A DNA stretch of 64,000 nt from Rhynchosporium graminicola (Eukaryota > Ascomycota > Leotiomycetes > Helotiales > Ploettnerulaceae): positions 276,827 to 340,826 of the forward strand of contig FJUW01000055.1 of the NCBI GenBank assembly GCA_900074885.1. The letters are read 5' to 3'. Within the stretch, counting starts at the first letter, position 1; every line of letters starts with the position of its first letter. The position numbers and the translations under genes were made by a program. This document shows positions 22,151 to 34,400 of this stretch, piece after piece. Under the pieces are notes generated by a model, which was not told where the DNA came from, made no database searches, and saw nothing but the letters and a program-made list of their open reading frames with translations.

Positions 22151-25100
22151 ATATAGCGTTATTATAGAGTATAATCAGGGGATTATCCTTAGTAATAAAT
22201 TCTAATACTAGTAATTATAATAGCTTATTATCCTTTAAGTAACTATAGTTATCTATTCCGTTTTCTTAAGCTTTAATCTATTATTCTAGTTTATATAGAG
22301 ATCTAGGTTTACTTAAGTTAATAGTATAGAAGTCTCTAAGCTTATATAGAGTACTTATTAGGTTAGAAGCGTTATACTAAGTTAGGTCCGGGTCGTAGCT
22401 TAGCTAGCTAACTTAATACTTCAGATTACCTCTTAAGAGCTATATAGTAAGTATATCTTATAACTCTTACTCTTCTTAAGTAGTAATAACCTCCGGGGGT
22501 AGGTTTTATAACTCCTAGCTTAGTAATAAGTCGTCTAGGTTCTTAAAGAGTAATTCGAGAGCGAATATATTATAAATAGAAGATCCCGGGAGCAAATCTA
22601 GCTTATAAGAGTATCTGATCTTAGCTAAGACCTAGTATAGTCCTACTTAGAGACTAGATAGCTTCTTACTTAGCTAGTAATTCTTAAAGTTCCTTCTGGA
22701 GAGAAATACCTTATCTTTAACTTCCTAGTCGATATTATACCGTTTCAGGTCAGTTATAGCGCTTATCTTATACTAAGTAGCTAGTATATTAGCTTTTATA
22801 ACCTCGATAGCGGATTTAGTATATTTAGCTAAGGATTTAGTATTAGTATAATTAAGCTTCTCTTATAGTATTAATCCGGTAAGTTACTTCTAGTCCTAGC
22901 TATTCTATAGTAGTATACTATATTTAAGGGTATATAGCGCTATACCGATAGAGTTATAAAGCAGGGTTACTTAGGCGCGGTCTATTATTAGTAGTAATTC
23001 GCTCTAGTTACTCTAATAGTAATTAATAAAAGGTCTAAGGTATTAATTAATATACTGATTTATAATCTCTATTTATCTATTAGTTTACTAGTAAAAGGAG
23101 GTAGAGAGCTTAACCTTAACTCTAATTATATAGTAAAACTCTTACTAGAAGGATAAGACTAGCTAAGCTCCTTAGTCGGATATAATTAACTTAAGGGTAT
23201 ATCCGAAACGATATATCTATTAGATAAATAATATTACTATCCTACGGGTATCGATATTATAATAGTATAATATTAATACGGAGTCTTTCCCTAAGTAATC
23301 GATAAATACTAATATCTTATTAAATCCTTAGTTATCAGGCGAGAAGTCCTTAAAATCTATAGCTAAGTGCTATATAAGGTAGCTAAGTACTAGTAATAAG
23401 TAGAGGAATCCTTACTATTTCGTCTATTTCAGATAAGAGTACTAATAGGAGCGGTAATTATAAGTATATTATTTTACGTCTAATACGAGTCCTTTTTAGT
23501 AGTAATAAGTAGAAATTATTTTAGTAGTCTTACGAGCGTTTAGATAAGCAGAGGAAACTTAATTATAGACTTCGCTAATTAAATAAGTATATAGTAGGGT
23601 ATAGCGTTATACGTATAGATAACTATTATAAAGTAGTAAACTATTATTAATAGTATAACTATCTCTTAATATATTTCGTTCCTTAGAGAATAATTCTTAA
23701 TTAAATTAATATAGTTTCTCGATTAAATTAAAGGAGTTACGTACGAGTTCTAGTAGCGTATTAGTCCCTAGTGATATTAAGTATATATAACTAATTTAAT
23801 CGATATAATACTTAGCTAGTTCCGCGTTAATCCTAGAGTCTAGGCGATCTAGAGGTAATAAAACCCGAGATCTACTATCCTATTTCTATTATTCTTATAT
23901 CCTTAGATCTTATTCTCTATAGCTAAGGATATTAGCTTTAGCGTTATCTTTACTAAGCGTATATATAATTTAAAAGTTAAATTCGGAAAGGAATTCTATC
24001 TATCTAGCTTACTTACTAGTTAGGACCTTAGTAGTTATAAAGTATTCTAAGGATTAATAATCCGTATATACGCTAGTATAGTATTATAGAGATATATGTT
24101 CTAGTCTCTATTTCCGGAAAGATTTAATAATAGCGTATAGCTCCTTATTATAGATCTCCTAATTTAGTTCATATCTATTAAGAATATAAGAGTAGAATCT
24201 AATTAGATATTACTAGTTATCTTTATATAATTAGGAGATAAATCTAGCTATTATACTATTAGAAGTATTAGTTTCTAGTTTAATTTATAATTCAGGGTCG
24301 AAATAGTATAATTTCTATACTAATAATAGCTATTAATATAAATCGTCGAAGGACTTCTTATAATCGTTAGTAAAATTCTATAGTACTATAGGCCGAGTAA
24401 GTACTAAGAGAGGTTTAGCGATAAGGCCGAAATTCCGAATAAATTAATAATAGAACTTATAGAATCCTAGGAAAGATTTTATAGTTATTACTATTTTAGA
24501 GTATTTCTAGTTTACTAATAGTATTACCTTCTCGGGATCTGGCTCGATTCTGTTAATAGTAATAATATATCTAAGGTATTTAGTCCGAGTAACGTAGAAT
24601 TCGCTTTTCTTAATATCTACTTAGAGTCTAGTATCTATTAAGTATTATAGTACTAATTTAATATATTCCTTATATTCCTAGAGCGTTTCCGAGTATATAA
24701 GAATATTATCTAGGTAAGCTATATAGAAATTATCTAAGTAGTCTAATAATATATTATTTATATATCGCTAGTATATATTAACTCTATTATAAAGCCTAAA
24801 AAGTAATACTTTATATTTATAGGATCCGAAGCGAGTTCGGAAGGTAATATACTCCTCGGATTCAGGGTCTATATAGATATAGTTAAATACTACCCGGATA
24901 TCTAGTTTAGTAAAGATTACTACTTTAGATATATAAGTTAAGAGCTTATTAATCTTAAGTAATAAGTAGGAATCCTTTCGAGTGATTATATTAAATTTAT
25001 AATAATTAATATAGAAGCGTAATCCTCTATCGGCCTTCTTAATAAATAGTATAAGTAATATAAAGGGACTTTAGCTAGATTCGATAAATCCCTTATTTAA

Positions 25101-26862
25101 GTTCTCTATAAGGTACTCTTTAGTTACTTATAGTTTATCTATAGATTACTAATATAGAAGCGAATATATATTAAGTAATAGTTCTTCTAAAATAATTTTA
25201 TAATCGTATAAGCGATATAGTAGAAGAATATTAGAATCCCGCTTAGAAAAAGCTTCCTTAAGGGTATAGTACTATTCCGGTAGCTTTTCGGCTACGAGTC
25301 GTTCGGTATCGGGATCCTCAGGAGAGTCGCTATTTAGATAGTCTTATAAGAGGTAATCTATCTTATAGATACTAGTAAAGAATAATTCGGAACTTTTATA
25401 TTTTATATTAAAGTGAAAAGCTATAATACTAATTTAGTAAATCGGAACTAGTTTCTAGATCCTTAGAGGTTAAGAGGAATACTTATAATAGAGTTTCGGC
25501 GCAAGTACTTTTCTCGATGAATTTAGAGCGGGAAAGGGTTCGGATTCCTTAGTGATAAGTAGAAATAAGTTAAATAATAGAGATAATATATTAATATATT
25601 ATATCGCTACTATTTAGTATAATCGCTATTAGTCTAGCTAGTTTATAGCTAAGTCCCGCGCATTAATATCGATTTAGTAAGATCGATTAATACTAGGTTT
25701 ATAAAGTAATAGAGTTATAATTATCTCCTTATTATATTAGAGAGTAGCTAGATAGCGTTCCGGCTATAGAAACTTATAGTAGAGCGTATCTAGCTTAACC
25801 TGAAAATATTATATCTATTTAATACTAATAATTATATCTTATTATCCTAAATCGAGGAGAATAAAAGGGTAATTATAAATATACTTATTATTAATAGAAA
25901 GGTATAAATGTATAAAATAAGTAATATAAGTTCTAATAGATTATTAGAACTTATATATTAGAATAGAATAAGGTAGTAGCTCGATTTTAATACTAAGGGC
26001 CCCCGATAGTCGTCTAGTAAGAGTATAATTAATAAATAGATAACCGTTCGCTCTAGTATCGATCAGGCTATTTATAGAGACTCTTAGCTTATTTATACTA
26101 ACTATAGTTAGGTATATAAATTACTTACCTCTTATTAAGGAGTTAAGATTAAGATTAGAGAGATTATACTTATATAGACCTAAGAAAGAGTTTTTACATA
26201 GGCCTTATTGTTTCCCTCTAGTATTAGTCCAGATTCGGAGGGTACGTTTTCTATTACTTCCTTAGCTACTCTTTTCTCTTTCGGAAATTTATTAATTAAT
26301 TAAACTTTAAGTAAGTTAAGATAATCTAGCTTAATATAACTAAGCTATCTATAACTATAATACCTAAGGGGTTCTCCGGTCGAGGTAGTAGGGCGTTTTA
26401 GCGCGGAGGGAGTACTAGCTTATACTAGGGTAGAAGTATATACGTATAGTACGGGAGTAGTTTATCGAGGAGCTAAGCTTAAGGACTAGTAAGAGGTAGA
26501 ACTAGTAGTAGTTATAGTAGTAATAGTAAGCTTATAGTATTATACCTAGGTAGTAGCTTTCTTAGGATAAGTATGTTCTAAGTTATAGTAATACTTAGTA
26601 TTAAAAGAAAGTAAGGATCTAACTATAGAAGTATAGTCCTTATTCTATATTAGTTTAATAATAAGAGTTAAAGCGTATAAGAATAGTATAATCTTATCCT
26701 ATATATAGAAGAACTACTCCTTCTTTTCAATTTTACTTTAGATAGTAGCGCTTTGAAATCGATTACGAAACTCGGCGAAAGTCTCGCGTATATAGCTAGG
26801 TTATTATATTTCTAAGCAATAGAAAGCGTTATAGTAGTTATCTTCCTCTAAACTAGTAAGAA

Positions 26863-27064
26863 TGTGACGGCGCATAGTATACGTGGCAGATACGGGCCAG
26901 TATCAGTGCCTTAGGTATACTCTCCTTATATATATAGAAGGTGCAGACTCCTTTAGAGCTCTATATCTTTCTATTTCCTTTATACTAGACTATATAAGAT
27001 CGCTCTTAGCCTTCTTACTTATTTATTCTTACTTATATATCGCCTTAAGTCTTATATTATTATA
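26863..27064 (+). repeat. 5' LTR of family B copy 2
   Basis: 202 bp, begins TGTGACGGCGCATAG, retaining the un-mutated TGTGAC end. Confidence 0.92.
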
Positions 27065-28019
27065 TTAAATAGAAAGATTAAGACTACTAGAGATAGTATT
27101 AAATTATATCTTACTTAGAAAACTCGATTCGCACGTACGACTACTAAGAAGCTTTTCGCTAAATTATCTCTACTTATCTTAGATTTTCGGAATTATATAG
27201 AAATAATTAGTACTATTAATAACGAATTCGATAGTTAGGTTTTTAAAAAAGCTAAGATTCTAGAGATCTCTCGGATAGCTAGGAATTTGAATATAATTCA
27301 GCCTCAGAAGCACTAGTATTACTGCGAAGTTACTCTTAGATACTTCGAAACTCGTTCCTTTATACGTATAAAATAAAATAGCGGACGAATTTTAAGTAGA
27401 AACTTTCTTATAAGCTCTAATATTTATTAACCTCTTACCCGACTTTAACTTTCCGAAAGTAGCTCTAATAGCGAAAAACCTTACTTTTAGGCTAGAATAA
27501 AGTAGCTTATTACCTTAGCGGAAATTATCAGAATTCGACTTATAATTCCTATACCCCGGTATAATTTAGCCTCTCTCGGCAGAATCGACTTCCCTCTACT
27601 AGAACTTTTAATTTAATACTTTCTATATCTACTTAATGAAGATATCTAACTCTCTTTAATCTTTTAGCTTCTTTAGAATTCGATTTAGACCTTTGTTTCT
27701 TTCGTAACTTTTAAGTGTTTCAATCACTCGCTTAGCCTCGCTTATTTAGCAAAACTCGGTATTATAATTACTGGTAAACCTTATCTAGGAACTTACTTTA
27801 GAATTGTAATTTCGCTCTAATTGTAGTAATATCACCGGAGATTGCGTTTCCCTCTGCAGAAGAGATAATCTCGATACTAAATTAGTATCTACGGTTTCGG
27901 TTCGATAGAAATTTGGAAGGTTATCTTGATATTTAACTGCGTTTTATACTTACTTTATTTCCTTAGTTACTTCGATTCTTCAAAGCTCGAGGGCGAGCCT
28001 TTATCTTAGAAGGGGGTAA

Positions 28020-28221
28020 TATAATAGCGTATAGTATACGTAGCAGATATAGGCTAGTATCGGTGCCTTAGGTATACCCTCCTTATATATATAGAAAGTG
28101 CAGACTCCTTTAGAGCTCTATATCTTTCTATTTCCTTTGTACCAGATTATATAAGATCGCTCTTAGCCTCCCTACTTGTTTATTCTTGCTTATATACCGC
28201 CTTGAGTCTTATGTCGTTATA
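28020..28221 (+). repeat. 3' LTR of family B copy 2
   Basis: 202 bp, ends CTTATGTCGTTATA before AAGAA. Confidence 0.92.
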
Positions 28222-29299
28222 AAGAAAGTTCTCCTCTAATAAGAAGATTATTTTATTACTAGTTTTAAACTTAATAGCGAGGTATTAAGGCGTAAGATAC
28301 TCTTTAGCTAATCTAGTAACTAGCTCCTATACGAGAACGCGCCGGAAGAAGTCCGTAAGGTAATAGTTAGCGTTTATAGCTAGCTAGTCTTATATCGATA
28401 CTCTCTATTAGAGGAAAGTAAGGTCCGATCTATTATCTAAGGGCAGGATCTTCTTAGTAAGATAAGACTTCCTAGAGCGTGATTCTACTGATTCGGCGCC
28501 GGGAGAGAGAGATAGTTTATTAGGAATAGTATCTTCTCTCTTAGTACTATATATTAGAATAGAGTTTATTAGCTTATTAAACTCTAGAATACGCGGAGAT
28601 TATAGTATTAGTTCTAGTAGGAGAGTCGAAGATAAGCGAGGGACCTTTATAAGGAACTTATCTTATATAGAGATTAGTCTATTTATAGTATCTTCTAGAG
28701 AGTTATTCTTTTCCTCTTAGTCTACTAATTATTATAAGAGGGAATAGATCAGGTTCGAGTCACTTATAGTAATAAGAGTACTTAGCGATTATACTCCTAG
28801 TAAATTTCGCTTTTATTTTCCTTTCTCTCTTAGTTAGTACTTCTTTAATAAAGTATTAATATTCTCTAGAGTAAGAGACGTTTAGAGTAAGGAAGAGTAT
28901 AATAGATTAGGTTTAGAGGTAAAGTAGGGAGGATCGCGTTAAGTTCCCTTAGAACTAGAGGAGTCTTTAGTTTATTAATTAAGAGTTATAATAGTAGCTT
29001 AAAAAGGAGTATATTAGGGCTATTTCAGCGGTAATACGTAGAGGTTAAAGTTCCGGGGTATTTATTATACTTTATTTAAAATCTATCTATAATTCCTTTA
29101 TACTAAGAGAGTTATTAAAGGAGCGTTAGCGAAAACCTTCTCTATTATACTATTTATAATAAGCTAAATTAAACCCTGATTTATAGTTATCCGAGAGATC
29201 TCTAGTATCTCGGCTATATATAAGTAGTTATCGAATAACTAACTTAGTAATAAGATATTATAGTAAGCTATCTCCGGCTATCTTGATCTTTTTATTTAA

Positions 29300-29567
29300 T
29301 ATAATAATATAAGACTTAAGGTAGTATATAAGTAAGAATAAATAAGTAGGAAAGCTAAGAGCGATCTTATATAATCTATTACGAAGAAAATAAAAAGATA
29401 AGGAAAGAAGAAGAAAAGAGATAGAATATAAGGTACTTTATATATATATACTAGTACTAGTCCGATACTATACCGGGTTAGATACTAGTTCTGCCGGGAT
29501 ACCTATAAACTTAGGCCTTGTTATTTATCCTTCTTCTCATATAATATTCAGGTGAGCTATCGTTATA
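29300..29567 (-). repeat. 5' LTR of family A copy 2
   Basis: 268 bp, ends CTATCGTTATA beside the ATTAT duplication. Confidence 0.92.
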
Positions 29568-30129
29568 ATTATACGGAAACAGTTAGTACTATTAATTACG
29601 AATTCGACGGTTAGGTTTTCAAAAGAGCTGAGATTCTAGAGATCTCTCGGATAGCTAGGAACTTGAATATAATTTAGCTTTAGAAGCACTAGTATTACTG
29701 CGAAGTTACTCTTAGATACTTCGAAACTTGTTCTTTTATATATACGAAGTAAAATAGCAGACGAATTTTAAGTAGAAACTTCCCTATAAGCTTTAATATT
29801 TATTATCCTCTTACCTGACTTTAACCTTCCGAAAGTAGCTCTAATAGCGAAAAACCTTACTTTTAAGCTAGAACGAAGTAGCTTATTACCTTAGCGGAAA
29901 TTATCGGAATTCGACTAGTAATCCCTATACCCTAGTATAATTTATCCCCCTTAGTAGAATCGACCTCTTTCTACTAGAACTTTTAATTTAATACTTTCTA
30001 TATCTACTTAACGAAGATATCTGACTCTCCTTAATCTTTCGGCTTCTTTAGAATTCGATTTCGACTTTCGCTTCTTCTATAACTTTCAAGTGTTCTATTA
30101 CTTTCGCTTAGCCTTATTTACCTAATACT

Positions 30130-31161
30130 ATACCTCCTAAGAAGGCTCAGCTAGCTCCTATAGCTTCACCGGAATACTCTTATAGCTCCTCTGATTCCGT
30201 ACTTACTATAGAATTACTTTAATCGATTAAAGACTATTAATTATAGATAGAATCGACTACTCGGGAGCTTTCTATTAGTATTAGTCGTATCGAATAGATA
30301 TTTACCGAGTTTTTATATACTTAAGTATAATCGATAAACTTTAGACCTTCGGTAAACCTTAGACCTTCAGTAAACTTAGTATTATAATTACTAATAGAAC
30401 TTACTCTTAAACGCTCTTTAATTAATAATTTATAGACCTCTAATAAGTTATAACTAACTAAAAGTATTAATAATCTTAATATAAAGATTAACTTATCTTT
30501 TAGCTAATAGTATACTTCTATTCAGGACTAACTAGAAGTTAACTCAGACTAATACCTAACTACGCGTACTTATAAAGCGCTAGTCTAGAGCTCTACTTCT
30601 AGCTTTATAAGAAGTTACTTAGAACTATAATATCTCTCGGAAATTACGCCTTTCTCTTTTACTAAAGAGAGAATTTTAGTACTCGCTTCTTACTACTTTT
30701 CCGGACTCGAAACAGAATAGTATTAGACTAAAGTTTATAAGCTTTTAATAAAAAAGGAGTCCTTTTTATAATTCCGTATAAAGTTCTAAAGCTTAGTAAT
30801 TCTCAGAGGTATAGCTAAATCAGAGTAGTACTTTTACCTCTAGTCGAAGCTTACTATATAGCTATATATAGCTACTGCTCTAATTAAGTACTCTTAGAAG
30901 ACTAATTATTTAGCTATAGTCTCTTCTCTTATAGTACTCGATTTAGAACTCTCTCGACTACTTTTAATACCTCGAGCTACTCTAGCTCTACCGATAGTTA
31001 GTATATCTTCTGAGCCCTTAATACCTATCGAGGAAGTATAGTATTACTATTATAAGAAGTATAGTTACTATAAGGGCGATTATCCGATATTAAAGATAAA
31101 GAAGGAGTAATTTACGTCTTACGCTTTAGATTAATAATTACTTAGATTTTATTTAGAATTC
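30130..31161 (+). pseudogene. Gag-like gene of family B copy 1
   Basis: Starts with ATA (RIP of ATG) followed by PPKKAQLAPIASPEY, and stays in one frame apart from RIP stops up to the family C insertion, then resumes at 38181. A Ser/Glu/Leu-rich helical body is followed near 31040-31085 by a zinc-knuckle pattern in which Cys and His have become Tyr (YYYYKKYSYYKGDYP, originally CX2CX4HX4C). Length is about 370 codons. There is no pol downstream; the frame ends just before the 3' LTR. Confidence 0.7.
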
Positions 31162-31396
31162 TGTGACGCTTGCTCTAGAAAGGTCTCAAAACTACCTGAG
31201 TAATAAGACCTCATATAACTATAAATATGAAGTAGTAAGAATCACTTGAGAATCTATAACTAAGGAGTAAAGAAGTAGAGAGAGAATAGAAGTATATACA
31301 TGAAAAGGGGCCCTTAAACTCTACTAATATAATCTCGCTTAGTAGTAAGTGTTTCTACTAATAGGGAGAGACCTCTAAACCTGACTAGTCGTTATA
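31162..31396 (-). repeat. 3' LTR of family C copy 1
   Basis: 235 bp, begins TGTGACGCTTGCTCTAG on the plus strand. It is followed inward by CTACCCCCTCCTCC, the complement of a polypurine tract. Confidence 0.92.
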
Positions 31397-31419
31397 CTAC
31401 CCCCTCCTCCGAAAAAAGC

Positions 31420-34400
31420 TCGCCCTCGAGCGTTAGTCTATCTCCTTATTACTATTAAAGTAGTCGTAATTATTAATTCTATCGTAGAAAGCTTTTAGCT
31501 AATTAGGTAATCTAGTAAGAGGTCTAGCTTACGTTAAGTTATTAAAGTGGAATTATTATAGCTTAGCGGGAGCGTATTTAACGTCTATAGCGTCATACTA
31601 TATGAGATCGACGTCTTAATTTAACTAGGAAACTTAGTATAAGAGGCTATTATACTGCCTGCGGCACGCAAGTATATCTTCGATCTCCTATTTATTATTA
31701 CTAGTAATATTAATAGGTAGTAGCAGCAGTAAGGTTTATTTTAGTAAGGAGTCGTTTAGATACTTCTATAGCTTAGTAGCAGGGAATACGTTATATACTT
31801 TCATACTAGTAAGGAGCTCTAGGCGATAAGAGCTTCCGACCTTTTCAATTATATAGAAAGGTCTATTAGTTAGGAAGTCGAGTTTTTTACTAAGTTAAGT
31901 ACTCGTAAAGTAGCGCATATCTAGCTAGATAAGGTTATCTATAGTGAAGTCGACTTCATAGCGTGAGCGATTATAGGATTAGGATATCTTAGCTTATATA
32001 CATTAGAGGCTAGATTAAGCAGTAGTCTAAGTATCGCGTAGGCGATTAGCGTAATCTAGAGCTTACTAAGTATTCAACTTATCGATAAGCGTAGTAGAGT
32101 CAAGTAAGTCTTTCTAATTCTAATTAACGCGAGGTATATATCTATAAACGACTTTAAAGGGTAAGAGACCTCTAAGGGATTCGTAAGGGAGAGTTATCTG
32201 GGTATAATCTATAATAGATAAGAATTCCGACTAGTTATCTTAATAGTAAAAGATAAAAGATTATAATCTACGTTAGAGATATTAGTTATAGATCTCTATT
32301 TAGCTATCTGTTTATAGGTAGTCTACTATAGAAAGCTATCTTTTAGTACTAAGAATTATAATAACTATAGTCTAAAAACAGGAAACGAATTAAGGCCCTC
32401 TATCAGAGGTAATTATTAATAGAGCTCCGAAATAGCGGTATATATAGTATAAGTAAAGCTTTATAAGGTCGCGCGCATTAGAGGTCTTTCAGTATAGAAT
32501 ACTAATTACTTATTTACTGAAATAGTCGATAAATACGAGAATATTATCGTAGCTATATTTATCGCGGTTAAAGCTATAATAGTCAACTATAATATACTCC
32601 TATAGACGTGATAGTATAGGTAGAGGTTAGAGGAGGCCCGGTTTCTTATCACGCGGCACTTGAATTCGTCGGTAAGTATAATAGTTATAGTAGTACTAGT
32701 TAATAGTTAAAGCGATTCCGTACTACTAGTATTATAATACTAGTAGTTATAAGGTCTTCTTTATACTTAGATAGGTAGTCTCTAATTAGTCGTGTACTTC
32801 GCGTATAAGTAGCGTGCGAAAGTATAAGATATTAAGTACGATTAGTCTTCCTTTATAAAGTAGAAGATCTTTTTTTATAGTTAGTTTTCTAAGAGTAGTA
32901 GAGAGAGCTTATTTCTATAAAGCTTAGAGTAATAGCGTAGTGCGATTAGCGTTAAGTACTTACTATACTATAGAAAAGACTAGCGATAAGTCGGCGACTT
33001 CTAAGGCGTTAATAAGCTTAAAGTTATCTATAGAGTCAGAGCTATTCCGGAAGTTACTTATAAGTAGTACTAGATCGATTTAGTCTTCGCGTAGTAACTA
33101 TTATAAACGCTAGGTTCTTTTAGCGTTATTCTAGTTATCTAATTTATCTGTTCTATAAGAGAAAGCGTTAGCGAGTAGATTATACTTCCTAGGTCGATAG
33201 GTAATTATAAAGTTATAATCTGCGAGTAGCTTAGCTTATTATACTTATCGTGCGTTTAGCTATTTAGAGGTTATAAAGTACTTAAGAGCTTTATAATTAG
33301 TGATAACGCGGATCTAATATAGTACGCCTACGAGCTTAGATCTCTAGTTACTAAAAGATCGTATAATTATAAGTATTTCCTTATCGTGGATAGCGTAATT
33401 AAGCTCGGCAGGTAATATAGTCTTAGAGAAGTAAGCTACTAGGAACTAGTCTTTATCGTGCTATTACAATAGCACACCTGCTATTACTCTATTACTAGCG
33501 TCTGTTTCGATTATATAAGGTAGATATTACTAATAGTAGTAGAGGAGTAGTACCGAAGTGAGAGCGTGCTTTAGGTGATTAAAGGTATCTTTATACTCTC
33601 TAGCGAACCGAAATAACACGTCATTTTTAGTGAGTTATATAAGAGGTTTTGCGATAATTCTGTAGTCCTTAATGAATTATTAGTAGAAGTTATAAAAGCT
33701 TAAGAATAATTATACGCCCTTAATTATAGTTAGGTAATTCTAAGATTATATAATATTAACCTTCTTAGGGTCTACCTCGATCCCAGAAGTAGAGATAATA
33801 AACCTAAGGTATTTAGTGCGAGTGACGTTAAATTCATACTTCTTAAGGTCGGCTTATAATCTAGCGTCTTATAATTGTTATAATACCTTATATATATATA
33901 ATTAATACTATAATAGGTCGTTAGAGTAGATCAGAATATTATCTAGATATGCTATATAGAAGTCGTCCAAGTAGTCGAATAAGACGTTATTTATATATCG
34001 CTAGTATATCGAAGGGCTATTAGTCAGACCGAAAGGGAGTACCTTGCACTTATATATACTATAACAGGTCCGGAAGATCGTATACTCTTTAGAAGCTAGA
34101 TCTATTCGAATTCGGTGGAATACCTAGCGAATATCTAGTTTAGTGAATATCTTAGCAGTAGAGATTCTAGCTAGCGTTTTATCGATTAATAGCAATAGAT
34201 ATTAATCCTTCCTCGTAAGGTTATTAAGTGCACGAAAGTCGATATAGAATCTTAGACTTCTATTAGCTTTCTTAACGAAAAGAATAGGTATAGCGTATAG
34301 TACTTAAGAAAGTTTAATAAAACTTTTAGCTAATTTATTAGTAATATACGCCTTAACGACTTCAAGTTCTTCAGCTAATATCTTATATAAGAGGGAGTAT

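Larger units (their letters stand above)
26863..28221 (+). mobile_element. Family B gag-only LTR element, copy 2 (internally deleted)
   Basis: 202-bp LTRs, target duplication AAGAA (26858-26862 and 28222-28226), total 1359 bp, inserted in the gag gene of family A copy 2. The interior is 955 bp, 848 bp shorter than the two full copies; the missing part removes most of the Gag frame. The 5' leader and the polypurine tract (AGAAGGGGGTAA, 28008-28019) remain. Confidence 0.92.
22131..28989 (-). pseudogene. gag-pol of family A copy 2 (interrupted)
   Basis: Likely Gag start ATA at 28987-28989. The gene is split in the gag region by the family B element at 26863-28221. The RT motif FYIAYLDN is at about 24695-24725; integrase and chromodomain lie towards 22200-23600. 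It carries the same RIP-type stops as copy 1. Confidence 0.85.
20428..29567 (-). mobile_element. Family A Ty3/Gypsy chromovirus, copy 2
   Basis: 268-bp LTRs at 20428-20695 and 29300-29567 and target duplication ATTAT (20423-20427, 29568-29572). Net length after removing the nested family B element is 7776 bp, identical to copy 1 with no net insertions or deletions. It sits inside family B copy 1. Coding strand is reverse. Confidence 0.92.

Noticed and set aside
20114..27068. 61-codon frames inside the family B LTRs (20114-20299, 26883-27068) with similar products
   Set aside because: Their similarity follows from LTR identity; they cover the TATA tract and predicted transcript start and run into the PBS, so they are not likely proteins.
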